Below, one piece after another: positions 10,223 to 21,634 of a stretch of DNA of 35,838 bases; positions within the stretch are counted from its first letter, which is position 1; each line of letters opens with the position of its first letter. The notes beneath the pieces were generated by a model that was not told where the DNA came from, did not search any database, and worked only from the letters and a program-made list of their open reading frames with translations. The stretch lies in assembly GCA_015680685.1 (NCBI GenBank), contig MNCI01009245.1:50217-86054 (forward strand), in the 5' to 3' direction. A program made the position numbers and the translations under genes. The DNA is from Gnetum montanum (taxonomy: Eukaryota; Streptophyta; Gnetopsida; Gnetales; Gnetaceae).

Positions 10223-11099
10223 TGATGAGTCGCGAGGTATCCCTACACTCAACCATATGAATACGAGCGTGTACGCATGATCCGGTCAAACTTCATAAAT
10301 GGACTAGTTGTGGTATCTAGATAGTTACACGTTGATCGCAGTTTGCTATCTTCTCACCTGGACTAGTATGTACTTTGTCACATATGGTTTAGTTTAGAAT
10401 GAGGTGTATGATATGATTTCTAACACTAGGCTACTCCTAGAGACAATGGAAAATAATCTTGAGTAAACTAATAAGTAATAGAAGATGAATTCTAAGCTAG
10501 CCTAAGTGCGATGAGCATCCATCCTTAATCATCTGTACGCATCTTGGACCTTGTGTACTAATTCTGGGATTACCAAGCACACATTACTTGAGCACTCCTA
10601 GATATGCTACTGGGTTACCAAGTAGTTACACTTCAATGTTCATGATTAAGTCATACGCATTCTGCATTTAACAATAGGAATAGTAAATGATGGTAAAGAA
10701 ATATTAACTAAGAAAACAATAAATAACAATAACAATTAAACAATTAAAACTAAGTGAATGTTGCAATGATGGAGCAATCTCGATCTTTATTGTCGATCAT
10801 CCAAGTATGTCATACTTGAATAAAGGTTCTATACAATTACAAGCATCACACTGCAGGCATGCACTTGGGAAAATAGTCTAACTCTTGTAGAAACAAACTA
10901 CAAGAGCTTTGCTACAACTTGACAAAAAGGTTCCTAAATGCGGTGGGTGCATGCATAGTTATAGCAGAAAATGAACTTTGTATTGATGAGGCCATGTTAA
11001 CATGTGGAAAGATGCATCACGGGGTCACATTGACACAGCTGTGTTGACGAGACTTTGTCGACACAGCCCAGTCAACATTGTCCACTAGATGCTTCATCA
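10223..11099 (-). repeat. 5' LTR of the gag-only element
   Basis: It starts TGATGAGTCGCGAGG and ends GATGCTTCATCA. It is the longer of the two LTRs because it retains the segment around CCCTACACTCAACCATA. The last 47 bp of the window begin with the same sequence. Confidence 0.9.
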
Positions 11100-11104
11100 A
11101 CAGT
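11100..11104. repeat. Target-site duplication ACAGT, right copy
   Basis: ACAGT follows TCATCA at 11099 and matches 5167-5171. The chromovirus LTR continues directly with CATGCAC, as it does near 33770. Confidence 0.9.
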
Positions 11105-13298
11105 CATGCACATGAGTAGCTACAACCAAAATTTAGTAGAAAAAATACAAACCAAGACAATCATCAAATAAACCAAATTTGCACATGACCAAATCAATAG
11201 AAAAGAATTCATCACAACTCATTAGCCCAAAGAATGAACAAATTGATGAGTTTATAACCCACATATTAACAAATTTGTGAGTCTATAACCTAAATGTTAG
11301 TAGATTTTTAGTAGGTCTAAAACCCACATATTGATGGGTCTAAAATCCATATATTGCTGAATTGATGAGTCTAGAACTTATATGTTAAATGATTGGTGAG
11401 TCTAAAATCTAGATGTTCCAAACTGGTGAAACCTAACTAATTACCAAACTAATTGATAACATCCAACAAAAAATTCATGGGTGATGGGAAAATTAAGCTT
11501 AATGTTCAATGGAGTTAAAATTCCAAATTAAAGGATTAGTGAACCTATATCTCACATAGAACATAAAGTTGATAAATTTAAAATTCATATAATTGCTAAA
11601 TGATTGAGGAACCTAAATCACATTTTCATCAAACAAAAGATTAATGAGACTAAATCTCACATTCATTAAAATATGTCAAAATTTTAAACTAGAGTTCTAA
11701 GCTAACATGTTAAGAAATGTTGCCAAATTGAGAGTTCTGATATATTAAATGGGATCAAACCCAAAGTATGAATGTAGATAAATGTTTAAAAAATATTTAA
11801 AAATTACCAAGAGAAAATATAACCTTATTATGATCATTCTAGGTTCTTTTAATTGTTAAAAATATATAGATGTTAATTTCTAACTTTTATACATTCTAAG
11901 AATCTTAAAATGCCATTTTGGCCATTTTTGTAATTTTCCATTACTCGAAGATTATAGGTCACTTTATAAAAGTATTCAGATGATGAAAATGTGAAAAATT
12001 GTCTAAAACCCTAGTTCTATAGTTGAATTATTAGTAGAATTTGAAACAAAGATAAAACGTAGTTAAAACATGGTCAAACTTAGGAAAAATGTTGACTAGA
12101 ATCCCATGCATGATAAAAAATTTTAAAATATCCAAATTATAGAGAATTATATTAAAATAATCAAATCCAAGAATTTAGGCAAACCAATAAATAATTGCTA
12201 AAAGAACTAAATCAATTAAATAAGATGTATACTAAATGAATACCAAAATCCAAGGAATAAAATGCCAAAATACCTTAACTAGAACTAATAGTGCTATAGC
12301 AAAGGATCCTTGCATAGCTTCAATCTCCCTAACAAGATCCAAATCCTAGGAAAAATGGTGAATCAACAATGGCATCTATGCAAGGTCTAAAATAAGATCT
12401 AGAAATATGGCTCACCATAGGGTCCTGGTTGATAGCATAGATCTAATTGGCTATAGATCTAGACCTAGCTCCTAGTCAATCTAGCAAAATCTTCTTCTAT
12501 AGATTAATCTCCTAGATGTTAGCAATGCAAGGGAAAAGATTATTCTTAAGGAAAAATTGGTTTATAATCTCACAACGATTTGGCAACATAGGATAGGATG
12601 CTCTCATGGCCAAAAACTAAATTAAAAAAATTTCTAAGTTTTAAAAATATTTTAAAATATTTTTCTAACATGAGTTAGTGACCAACATTGGCCTAATGAA
12701 CATCTCTTATGAGCAAATTTAATGGTTTGTCTAATCCCAAGGTAAAAGCTATGGCTAGTCCTAACTAATTACAAATTCTAATGTCCAAAAGCATAGCTAA
12801 CAAAAGGTTGTTCCAAGACCTTCTAAAAGCATAAGCTAGTAATAAATTAAAATAAAAATAAAAATATAATTTTATTCAAAAATATAAATTATTCAAAAAA
12901 TTGTACCAAACCAAAGTAGTACCCCATGTGCCAATGACCCATCTAGTGCTTGATACCTACTAACTTAAAACTCCAAGAAAAGAGATTAGTACAGATGTGC
13001 TAAATTAAAAGATAATTCAAAATGATAAAATAATAAAAAAATTATAAAATATAAAATGATAAAAAACTATTATCATATGGTAAAATTATTGTGATTTAAT
13101 AAAATAATAAGAAAGTAAAATGTACAAATAACCTTATAATATTTAAAAAGTAAAAGACCAAGTAAAGGAAACATAGCTCACAAAGCATAGTCCATATAAT
13201 AAAAGGGTCAAATAGATATAGATTAGTAAATAAGACATCAAAGGTTTAAATCACAAACATAACAATGGGTAAGGGATATCTTAGATAAGGGTGTTTCT
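11105..13298 (-). repeat. Chromovirus 3' LTR, proximal part
   Basis: It aligns with 33770-35202. It contains about 754 bp (11884-12637) that the 5' LTR lacks. The inner terminus is degraded (TGTTTCT at 13292-13298 against TGTTACA at 35196-35202) and is directly followed by a CT run that is the minus-strand polypurine tract. The full LTR would be close to 3 kb. Confidence 0.85.
11230..11430 (-). repeat. Irregular minisatellite inside the chromovirus LTR
   Basis: Roughly seven degenerate units of about 25-35 bp share a core like GATGAGTCTAAAACCCACAT(G/A)TT. The same array is in the other LTR at about 33905-34085, so it is an ancestral part of the LTR. Unit borders are fuzzy. Confidence 0.6.
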
Positions 13299-13383
13299 CT
13301 CTCTCTCTCCTTAATAATCTACCTCCTAGAAGATCTCAAGATGTGTTGTAGATAGACCTTTCTCCACTTCACATGTTGCTTCT
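13299..13383 (-). other. Chromovirus polypurine tract and short 3' untranslated stretch
   Basis: On the minus strand GGAGAGAGAGAG (13310-13299) runs into the LTR start, serving as polypurine tract, although it now looks like a CT microsatellite. The rest (13311-13383) is non-coding and stops at the Tat insertion. The interior should resume near 21871. Confidence 0.55.
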
Positions 13384-14233
13384 TGAAACACCATCAAGAA
13401 AATTCATGTTTCCAATATGTAACTTTCATCTTCCAACTTGAGGTAATATTTTATTGTAAATGTAAGATTTGTAGTCCATGAGTTGCAATCTTGCATACTT
13501 TAACTTTTTTAAAGCTGAAAAATGCCTTAGAAGTTGTTATTTCCTTATTTCCCAAGTGGAAAAAGTTACCTCATGTCTATATTTGGGCTTGGGAAGGCTA
13601 AAAGTGCCTATGGAATTGGCACATTTGGCATTTTCATGGGTTTTTGTAGGGGTATCTTCTCAACTATACTAGAACCATCTACCCCCAACGTAGATGGTGT
13701 TGGGATTTCATTTCCATTTCCAACCCAATGTAGTCACCACAAAACCCAATGTACCTATAGTGTTGGAATTTTTGGGATTTTCCATTTTTCATTTTTCCAA
13801 TAGTGGCTAGCATAGTCACGCCAAGTCATCAACAGTTGTAGCATGGCCAGCGTAGACACCATTTCCACAATTTCTACTAGTTTCCAGTAACTTTAGTTTA
13901 GTCCACCAAGGTCATAGTTGGGATGATATCAACATAGTCAAAAAAGTCCATTTACTATTTATAGTAAATGGATGGGCTTTGGTGGCTATGATGTATTCCA
14001 AACTTACTATAAATGGCACCTATCCTAACAATTCTAACTGTTACCACTTGAAAATAGATATTAATCTATTAGTAGTTATGATAGTGATGTGTAGGTCCCA
14101 AAAATAGCCATTCCATGCCCTATATAAACCTAGTGAAGATACCTTATTTTAATTTCCAACTTTTTTTAGCGGTAGTATTTTTTGACATTTTACAACCAAG
14201 AGAGCCTTTGTGATCTTACAACACCTTTGAGCA
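13384..14233 (+). repeat. Tat-element 5' LTR
   Basis: It begins TGAAACACC and ends ...TTTGAGCA, four bases before the primer site. It aligns with 20795-21634, for example over GTAGTCCATGAG and CTATTTATAGTAAA. Two overlapping open frames inside (13478-13672 and 13534-13803) are chance frames, not genes. The words AGCATAGTC and AGCGTAGAC echo the dispersed motif of the interior. Confidence 0.85.
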
Positions 14234-14237
14234 AAAT

Positions 14238-14256
14238 TGGTACCTACGTTGGGCAT
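14238..14256 (+). other. Tat-element primer-binding site (degenerate)
   Basis: TGGTACCTACGTTGGGCAT resembles the primer site seen in many plant Tat elements (TGGCGCCCACCGTGGGGC, from memory); several of the differences are C-to-T or G-to-A. The same site recurs at 21640 after the 3' LTR, which is unexpected for a simple element. Confidence 0.6.
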
Positions 14257-14303
14257 CAAGACTCCCAACATGATACCAATGCATCAAAGATAAAAATCAA
14301 TCT

Positions 14304-14783
14304 ATGAACACTATTGCTGATTCTGGTGGAAATTAGTAGGGAGTTGCTAGAAACAAAGGTTGGAAAGAATTTGGATTATGGAGTTTGACATAAAACATAG
14401 CCTGCCAACTCCAACCGACTTTAAGCTCCTTCTAAGTGACTTCTTGTGTACCCATCACAAGGCCATGAGTTGTTGGATCTGCCTCCTCCAAAGTAGGGTT
14501 CTTGGCAGGAGCCTTCCTTCATGACATTGTGAAAACTGACATAGAAAAACATTGATTTTGGGAGCAATGGAATAACTACACTAGAACTTTGGAAAATAAT
14601 AGCTATGACTACATTGGGATTAGTGGTAGTAGTAGGCATAGAGCTCCAAACTTCAATGCAGTAGTTGGAAGTGGAGAAAACAAGAATGACTTTTGCAAGT
14701 TTAAGCCAAGGAAAATCAACTTAAACCTACGTGTCCACCATGAAACCCTAGTTTTCATGCACCACTCCCACTTCACTCAGTGA
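14304..14783 (+). pseudogene. Decayed first ORF of the Tat element (gag N-terminal part?)
   Basis: A single frame of 160 codons starts at ATG 14304, 48 bp after the primer site. It carries six nonsense codons (two adjacent TAG, two TAA, two TGA) but no visible frameshift. Recognisable pieces include GVARNKGWKEFGLWSL and FWEQWNNYTRTLENNSYDYI. I do not recognise a capsid domain. Position after the primer site suggests the start of gag or of an extra ORF. The first 50 or so codons recur after the 3' LTR at about 21720-21870. Confidence 0.45.
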
Positions 14784-15237
14784 TGGAATTAGTAACTAAG
14801 ACTATGCTCAGTTAGAGAAAAATTATTTCATCCAAACTTTACAATTTCAAGTGGACCACACTAGGCACTCCAGCATCAAGCCATGAAAACCATATCTATG
14901 CTAGGATATTGGCATCCAAACTTGACTACACTATGGTATAGACCCTTGGGAATCTTGGGATAGATTCCAAATTCTATTCACTACCAAAACTCAGTCACCA
15001 ATCCTACATCAATGTTGTTAAACCTTAGAATCAACCTAGAAAATCAAGTGTCAACATGGGTGCAAACTTAGTTATCAAAAGCCAAAAAATTCATGTGAAA
15101 ACTTGTAATTCCATGTGACTACATTGGCCTAGAGATTGACTATGGCCCAAAACTTACTTAGGATACTTAGAACCCTATTTCACTTCATCCAACTATAATT
15201 TCACTATGTTTCCACCCTAAAAATAGTAAATTCCTCA

Positions 15238-15299
15238 TGACTATGCTAACACCATGCATGACTATGCTAACACCATGCATGACTATGCTAGCCCAGTGT
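15238..15299 (+). repeat. 21-bp tandem repeat
   Basis: Units start at 15238, 15259 and 15280 with TGACTATGCTA; the first two are TGACTATGCTAACACCATGCA, the third diverges after GCTAG. It is a local expansion of the dispersed GACTATGCT word. Confidence 0.9.
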
Positions 15300-16118
15300 A
15301 CTCTAAATGGAAATCCCATAAAAACCACTTTCATTACCCAAATTCAATCTCTGAGTAGCCAATTTAGTCCTTCCATGAGCTTGTCTTTTCCTAAGAAGCT
15401 GGTAGAGCCATAATCCAAACCTTCAAGTCCCATGAATTTACTTATTTCATGTGACTATGCTAGGGCTTGCCTTGACTATGCTAGCCTAATTTAATAACTA
15501 ACAAAAACATCTTTTTTAGCTTCTGGAAGGTAGAAAATAGAGCCAAAACTTACCAATCCTTAATACCAGCCCTATGCACTAGCTATCTAGATCATCAAGA
15601 GCTTGAAAGTGATCATGATGAGCCTGGAAAACTACTCATCAATGTTGACTATGCTAAAGAATACATGACTATGCTGGGCTAGCTTAGTCACCAGTAGAAC
15701 CTAGTGTATTCACATGAAAAAGTGTCAATTTTTCCTTGAAATAGCCTAGGAATGACATCCTCATGTGCCCAAAATTCCCTAACAATATTATGACCTCATA
15801 CCATATCCTGCTAAGGCCTAAAACTAGAAAAATATAACCTTTTCTAACTATTAATGATTATGTTTTATAACATGTATTCCACTCTAAGGAATTTGACCTT
15901 GTTTCATGGTGTTTTGACTTATTTTGACCTTGTTATGCATTGTTGACCTTCACTACCATGAGTTAACCTCATGCAACTTCTACATAACATTAGGTTCATC
16001 ATACCTACTTTATTTCCTCTATTATGGCCTCTATTGACCTTTATTTAGCCTTTTATTAGTGTTAAGTAATGGGGTTTAACCATCTTTGACCATCATTTAA
16101 CACCATGTAACCATCGCT

Positions 16119-16190
16119 TGCCAAGGCCTTAAACTAGTAACATGGTCTACCAAGGCCTTAAACTAGTAACATGGCCTACCAAGGTCTTAA
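16119..16190 (+). repeat. 29-bp tandem repeat, about 2.5 units
   Basis: CCAAGG(C/T)CTTAAACT starts at 16121, 16150 and 16179, a constant 29-bp period. The first two units continue with AGTAACATGG. Confidence 0.9.
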
Positions 16191-16653
16191 ACTCATAAAA
16201 TTTTAACCCTATTTAACCATATTTGACCTTACTTTTCATACTTTCATGATGTTTCAACTGGTTTTGACCTTTATTTGTACTTATGTGATCTTTATTCCAT
16301 CTCACTTGTATTCACCTACCTCTTATAGCCTTGGTTAACCTTGTTTGCATTTTGTTTATCATTGAAATAACATGTGTTTGCATAGTTACTAAGTTGACAT
16401 TATTTAGTTTTATTTTTAATTGAAATAGCATGTGTCTACATAGCTACTAAGATATTTTATAGCCTGTTGCCATTATTTAGTCATTTTTACCCAAGTGCTA
16501 CTTAATGTAATTATGGTTGATATCCAAGATTGGAGTATGGACACTTGGAAGAAAATTAGTTTACCTTTAAGTCAAAGTGGACCCCATAGTGATGTTGAAT
16601 GATGTATTGATCCTAATTGCCTAGATCTTGAGCCTAAGATATCATTGCCTACA

Positions 16654-17970
16654 TAGCTTCTGAAGAGAAAACTCTAGAATGGCCTGAAAACCTAGTCAAA
16701 ATCCTTGACCTTGAAGCTAGCAACATTATTGAAGACTCTCTAGTTGAGGTTCCTATCATGACACACAGTGGTGAGGAGAAAACCCCAAAACTAAGTTCCT
16801 CACTAGAACCTCAACAGGCTCAATACATCACTAGGGTCCTACAAGACAACATTAAGGCATTTTCTTGGTCATATGAAGATATGCCAAGTCTAGACCCATG
16901 TTCAATCCAACATAACATCATACTTGATCCTAGAATTAGATCAATTAAGCAAAAATTTCAAAAGATTAGACCTAATTTAGCCCTAGAAATCCNCATGGAT
17001 TGGTTCTCAGGATACAACCAAATTAGGATTAACTTAGAGCATTAACTCAGTACAACCTTCATATCACCTTGGAGCACCTTTTATTATACCATGATGTCCT
17101 TTAGCCTAAAGAATGCAAGAGAAACCTACCAAAGAGCTATGTCATATATCTTTAGTAACTATATGCTAGGTTTGCTCAATGATTACGTATATGATATAGC
17201 CATTAAGTCCAAAGTGGCCAATGATCATACACATGACCTCAATCTTGTGTTAAATGATGTCTCAAATATCAGCTTAGGCTTAATCCCAAAAAGTATGTAT
17301 TTGGCATCAAAGCTAGTAAGAATCTCATGTTTGTAGGATTCAAAGCTAGAATACGTGTCAATCCCGATAAGGGTAAGGCCATATCCAACTTGGTAGCACT
17401 GACTAACATTAAGGAGCTTCAAGGATTGCAAGGTAAATTGTAATTTATCTATAGGTTTATCGCTAGGCTTACAGATAAGTTACAACCCATGTAACACTTG
17501 CTTAAGAAGTGAGTTCACTATGATTGAATGGCTCAATGCCAAGAAGCCTTTGAAAACTATAAGCAAGAGTTGGCATAACTACTATTGGTCTATCCTCCAT
17601 AAGAGGATAAATCCTTTTACATATACCTTGCTATCTCTAACACATCTATTGCCTCTCTACTCTGTTAGAAACAAGATGATGAAGTGAAGTTACCTATATA
17701 CTACTTAAGCCATGCATTAGCTTCCCATGAGACATGATACATCAAAGTAGAGAAGTATTGTCTAGCCCTAGTATTATCATTGAAGAAGTGGTGACACTAC
17801 CTCTTTACGAACCAAGTTAACATCATTTGCAAAGATAACATACTTAGAGCCATTACAACAAATATTTACAAAATTAGCTATATAGCCCATTGGAAAGCCA
17901 TAACAGTACATTTTGACCTTCATTATGTTTCCCAAGCCTTAACAAAATATCAAGCTATAGCTGCATAACT
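16654..17970 (+). pseudogene. pol: Tat pol relic: reverse transcriptase and first RNase H
   Basis: The frame opens near 16654. AFSWSYEDMPSLDP (about 16857-16898) is the classic start of plant Ty3 RT. At 16993 an N joins ...NLALEI to MDWFSGYNQI, and the stretch normally between them (about 65-75 codons, with the first RT motifs) is missing. The YVDD-type centre reads DYVYDIA (about 17182-17202), so one catalytic Asp is lost. A frameshift near 17270 leads to LNPKKYVFGIKASKNLMFVGF and then an RNase H stretch with IYYLSHALASHE and YCLALVLSLKKW, ending about 17970. Many TAA/TAG/TGA stops. It would copy element RNA into DNA; it is dead here. Confidence 0.85.
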
Positions 17971-18039
17971 TACTTTTTTTAGTAGTAGAAGGCCACACAA
18001 TCATAGATCCTAAATTTCTAGATGAATACATCAACATTG

Positions 18040-18430
18040 TTAGCAATGTACCTAGGGGTGATGAGGTAGCTATGTAATTTAATGAAGCTTCAACTACTCA
18101 TGGATCCAATGCTGCTATCATCATAACATTCCCATTTGGTTAAATCCAATACTTTTCTTACCATTTCAAGTTTCCATGTACCAATAATATAGCAGAGTAT
18201 GAAGGTTTGATCAGGGAAATTCGTGATCTAGGAATCAAACACTTAATGATCAAAGGTGATTTATAACTTATGGTTAATCAAGCAACCAAGGTGTATGATT
18301 ATAGAGCCAAACATTTGCAACATTACTGTGACCTAGAAAAGAATCTAATACAACAATTTACAGACATTGATATCCAACATGTACCTTGAAATAAGAACAC
18401 CATAATCAATGCCATTATGACATTAGCCCT
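18040..18430 (+). pseudogene. Tat pol relic: second (archaeal-type) RNase H
   Basis: FNEASTTHGSNAAIIITFPFG, then PCTNNIAEYEGLI, IKGDL and a terminal INAIMTLA, give the outline of the additional RNase H that marks the Tat group. The first and last acidic positions now read Asn (FNEAS for FDGAS, INA for ADA), while the Glu of AEYE and the Asp of GD remain. Stops are few and mostly fit a Gln codon. The next frame (18417-18638) is a linker to integrase. Confidence 0.85.
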
Positions 18431-18649
18431 CAGTGTAACACTAGATGTATTTAGCAAGCTGTCCTCCTTAACTATAGACTATGCCTTTTCCATCATGCAA
18501 AACATTAAGGATTCCTCCATAGTCATACTTTATACTGCTCCTATGAAGGAGTGGTATGCTGACATCAAATGTTTTCTTATGCATGATGAACCTTCACAAG
18601 GCCTAATTACTACTCAAAAGGACATTGTATGTAAATGATCAAAATAGTA

Positions 18650-19790
18650 TGTCATAGTAGGTGATAACACATTATGTTAATAGTCCTATGATGTCATATT
18701 GTTAGTGTGCTTGGGCAAAACTAAAGCCCACATAATCCTAGAGCATGTTCATGAGGGTATATGTGGGGGACATATAAGACCTAGATCCATGGTTGATAAA
18801 ATTAGGTGACTAGGATATTACTGGCCCTATATGGAAAATGACTACTTGCATAAGATTAAAACTTGTGACACTTTCCAATGGCATAGAAACCTTGTACATG
18901 TACCACCAACTAAATTACATTATACATAGATAACTTGGCCATTTCAATGGTAGGGGTTGAATATCATTGGACCCATAATGCCTAAGTCTTCTATGGGACA
19001 TAGTTTCATCATCACTATAACTAAGTACTTTACAAAGTGATTTGAAGCTACTCCCTTAAGGAAGACGACATCTCAACAAGTTTGTAAATTCATACTTGAT
19101 AACATAGTAGCCCATTTTGGCATACCTATGACCATAGTCATGGATAATGGACCACAATTTAGTAGCCAACAAATGAAAAATTTTTGTCATGACCTAGGCA
19201 TTAAGCATTCTTTCTCATCATCATAATACCCACAAGCTAATGGGAAAGCTAAAGAAAGCAATAAGGTCATCATAAACTTGCTCAAGAAGATGTTGAACAA
19301 TAAACAAAAGTAGCATGACTTGTCCATGCACTTTGGGCTTACTAAACAACCTATCGAACTATGACTGGTGTAACCCCATATAGCTTGGTTTATGGTTCTA
19401 AAGCTATTTTCTCTCTTGAATTACAAGTGTCATCACTTTGAGTAGCCTTATTAGACTTCATCAATGATGAACACAACAAGGAGTTATGCATCATGGTTCT
19501 AGACTTGGTGGAGGAGCAATAGGTACAAATGCTTGCTCACATCAAGTGATACCAAGATAGGTAGAAATAGCAACACCATCATAACTTGAATAATCATAAT
19601 ATCAAGGAAGGAGACCTAATCCTCAAAGTCATCCATGAACACATGGATAAATTTTTAGCCAACTAAGAAGGACCTTTCTTGGTCACTAGGGCCTATGACA
19701 ATGGAGCCTTCAGGATAGTCAACATGGATCAGAATGAGTTGGTGAATTTGATCAATCATTCCTATCTAAAGCCCTACTACATGTAGCCCA
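18650..19790 (+). pseudogene. Tat pol relic: integrase
   Basis: An N-terminal HHCC-type finger is visible near 18744-18890 (HEGICGGH, then CDTFQWH, the second Cys now Phe). The catalytic core follows: GLNIIGPIMP (first acidic residue now Asn), VMDNGPQFSS (second Asp kept) and QANGKAKESNK (third Glu now Lys). A C-terminal part runs through TPYSLVYGSKA and KEGDLILKV to LKPYYM near 19783. It would insert element DNA into the chromosome. With the triad broken and about ten stops, it is inactive. Confidence 0.87.
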
Positions 19791-20794
19791 TGAGAACTGA
19801 CATTTGACATTAATGAATTTGACAACCACTAACAAGTGAGTCTACATGACCTTTTTTTGGATAATAGATAAACTATGAAAATTTGTAACATTGGAGACTT
19901 ATGATAGCTTACTTTACTAGATATTATATATGACCCTATGCATTGTATTATAACATGTTTTCTTTGGTTTATTTTCTTGTTCTCTTGGAGTTTTGCTTGC
20001 AAGATGAAGCTTGGAGTCATGACAAAGCTGTAACTCATCATGGTAGCAAGTCACAACATGACCTCAATGTGCAAGATTCAATGGGTTTGTCCTGCTAGAC
20101 CAAGAGTGCTTATTTCACACTATTATAGTTACCACTCTTTGAGCCCAACCCCATAGCCTATTTATAACCTTCCTCACCCTAAAAAATAATGATGACCAAT
20201 GTTTGACATTCATGCTTTAGGACCAAGTGACATCTGTTTGTCATACTCCACCACCAAGTCTAGCAAGTGTAACACATCTTATTCATTGGAAAAACCAAAT
20301 CAAAACTTACTTTAGTGATGAAACTCAATGAAGGTTTCACTTCATAAAAAAATGGGGAAGCAAATTACCAAGAAGTGAAAAGACCAATGAGAACCAAAAG
20401 ACAAACTGATGGCTTCAAACATGCAAAGGGAGGAGCCTAGTAACTAAAGAGACCTTGGAGTGAGGTGTTGGTTCCTCAAACATATTGCTAAGTGACCAAA
20501 ACTTCAAAAGATGAAGTGTTAAGACCACATTGATGAAAAAAAGTTTCATTTCCATGAATGTAATCATGATGAAAACATATGGTACTCATTGTTAGCCCTC
20601 ATGATCATTTTACTATAGCCAAATATAGCCCTCATCATAACTTTATCCCATCATCACAAGCACTCTTTGGCATGGTTTGACACTATTGAATCAAGAATAG
20701 AGAAGAATGTTGGTAATAGACCTATAGTGGTGTTTTGTATTCTTTGTTGATGTCTCTTAGGTCAATCCTTCAAACATTAACAAAGAGGATCCAA
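19791..20794 (+). other. Tat-element 3' untranslated region
   Basis: About 1 kb without coding signal. It contains a purine-rich tract, AAAAAAATGGGGAAG, near 20346-20360, like an internal polypurine tract. A weaker one, AACAAAGAGGA, lies at 20779-20789 shortly before the LTR. I take the LTR start at 20795 because the two LTR copies begin to match exactly there. Confidence 0.55.
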
Positions 20795-21634
20795 TGAAAC
20801 ACCACCAAGAAAATTCATGTTGCCAATTTGTAACTTTCATCTTCCAACTCAAGGTAATATTTTATTATAAATGTAATATTTGTAGTCCATGAGCTACAAT
20901 CTTGCATACTTTAACTTTTTGGGGCTAACAAATGTCTTAGAAGTTGCTATTACCTCACTTCCCAAGTGAAAAAACCTCATGTCTATATCTAGGCTTAGGA
21001 AGGCTGAAAATGCCTTTATAATTACCAAATTTGGCATTTTCATAGGTTTTTGTAGAGGTATAGCCTCAAATACACCGAAATCATCTACCCCCTAATGTAG
21101 ATAGTATTGGGTTTTCATTTCCATTTGCAAATCAACTTAGTCACCACAAAACCCAGTGTAGATGCAACCCTGGAATTGTTGGGATTTTCCATTTTTCATT
21201 TTCTCAATAGTGGCTAGCATAGTTACCCCAAGTCTTTAGCAGTTGTAGAATGGCTAGTGTAGACAACATTTTCCATAGTTTCTAGCGACTTTAGTGTAGT
21301 CCACCAAGGTCAACATAGTTGGGATGGTGTCAGCATAGTGACAAAAGTCCATTTACTATTTATAGTAAACAAATGGGCTTTCGTGATTATGGTGTATTGC
21401 AAAATTACTATAAATGGTACCTATGCTAAGAATTATAACTATTACCACTTGCAAATAGACATCAATTTGTCAGTAATCATGATAGTGATGTGCAAGCCCC
21501 AAAAATAGCAATTCCATGATATATATAAACACAATGAAAACACCTTATTCCATTTTCCAACATTTTTTTGAGTAATAACATTTTTTAGCATTTTACACTA
21601 AGAGAACCTTTGTGACCTTATAGCACATTTGAGA
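20795..21634 (+). repeat. Tat-element 3' LTR
   Basis: It starts TGAAACACCACC and aligns with 13384-14233 throughout, ending near TTTGAGAAA. Substitutions are frequent and many are transitions, so the element is old. It is followed not by host sequence but by a second primer-site region. Confidence 0.85.

Larger units (their letters stand above)
5172..11099 (-). mobile_element. Gag-only LTR element (TR-GAG-like), minus strand, with perfect 5-bp target duplication
   Basis: LTRs of 845 bp (5172-6016) and 877 bp (10223-11099) start TGATGA and end TCATCA, flanked by ACAGT. On the minus strand the 5' LTR is the right one. It is followed by a primer site for tRNA-Asp (10221-10204), a decayed gag (about 10120-8215), roughly 2.2 kb with no recognisable domain, and a purine tract (6027-6017). 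I found no protease, RT, RNase H or integrase motif, so it looks like a terminal-repeat element with gag only. By-eye LTR identity is about 85-90 percent, mostly transitions. Confidence 0.85.
14784..16653 (+). other. Tat interior without a recognised gene: dispersed GACTATGCT and TTTGACC repeats
   Basis: About 1.9 kb with no domain I can name, where the rest of gag and the protease would be expected. From about 14850 to 15690 the word GACTATGCTA and near variants recur many times. From about 15890 to 16330 TTTGACC or TTGACCTT recurs. A frame with CIDPNCLDLEPKISLP near 16606-16655 may be the tail of a coding region leading into pol. Confidence 0.5.

Noticed and set aside
11230-11430. Repeat array considered as CRISPR-like
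   Set aside because: Units are degenerate and irregular without unique spacers, and the array is part of a plant LTR present in both copies.
13379-13383. CTTCT as target duplication of the Tat element
   Set aside because: No matching copy is found at the right border, which looks truncated.
13478-13803. Two overlapping plus-strand reading frames of 64 and 89 codons
   Set aside because: They lie wholly inside the Tat LTR. The other LTR copy breaks them, and they have no domain.
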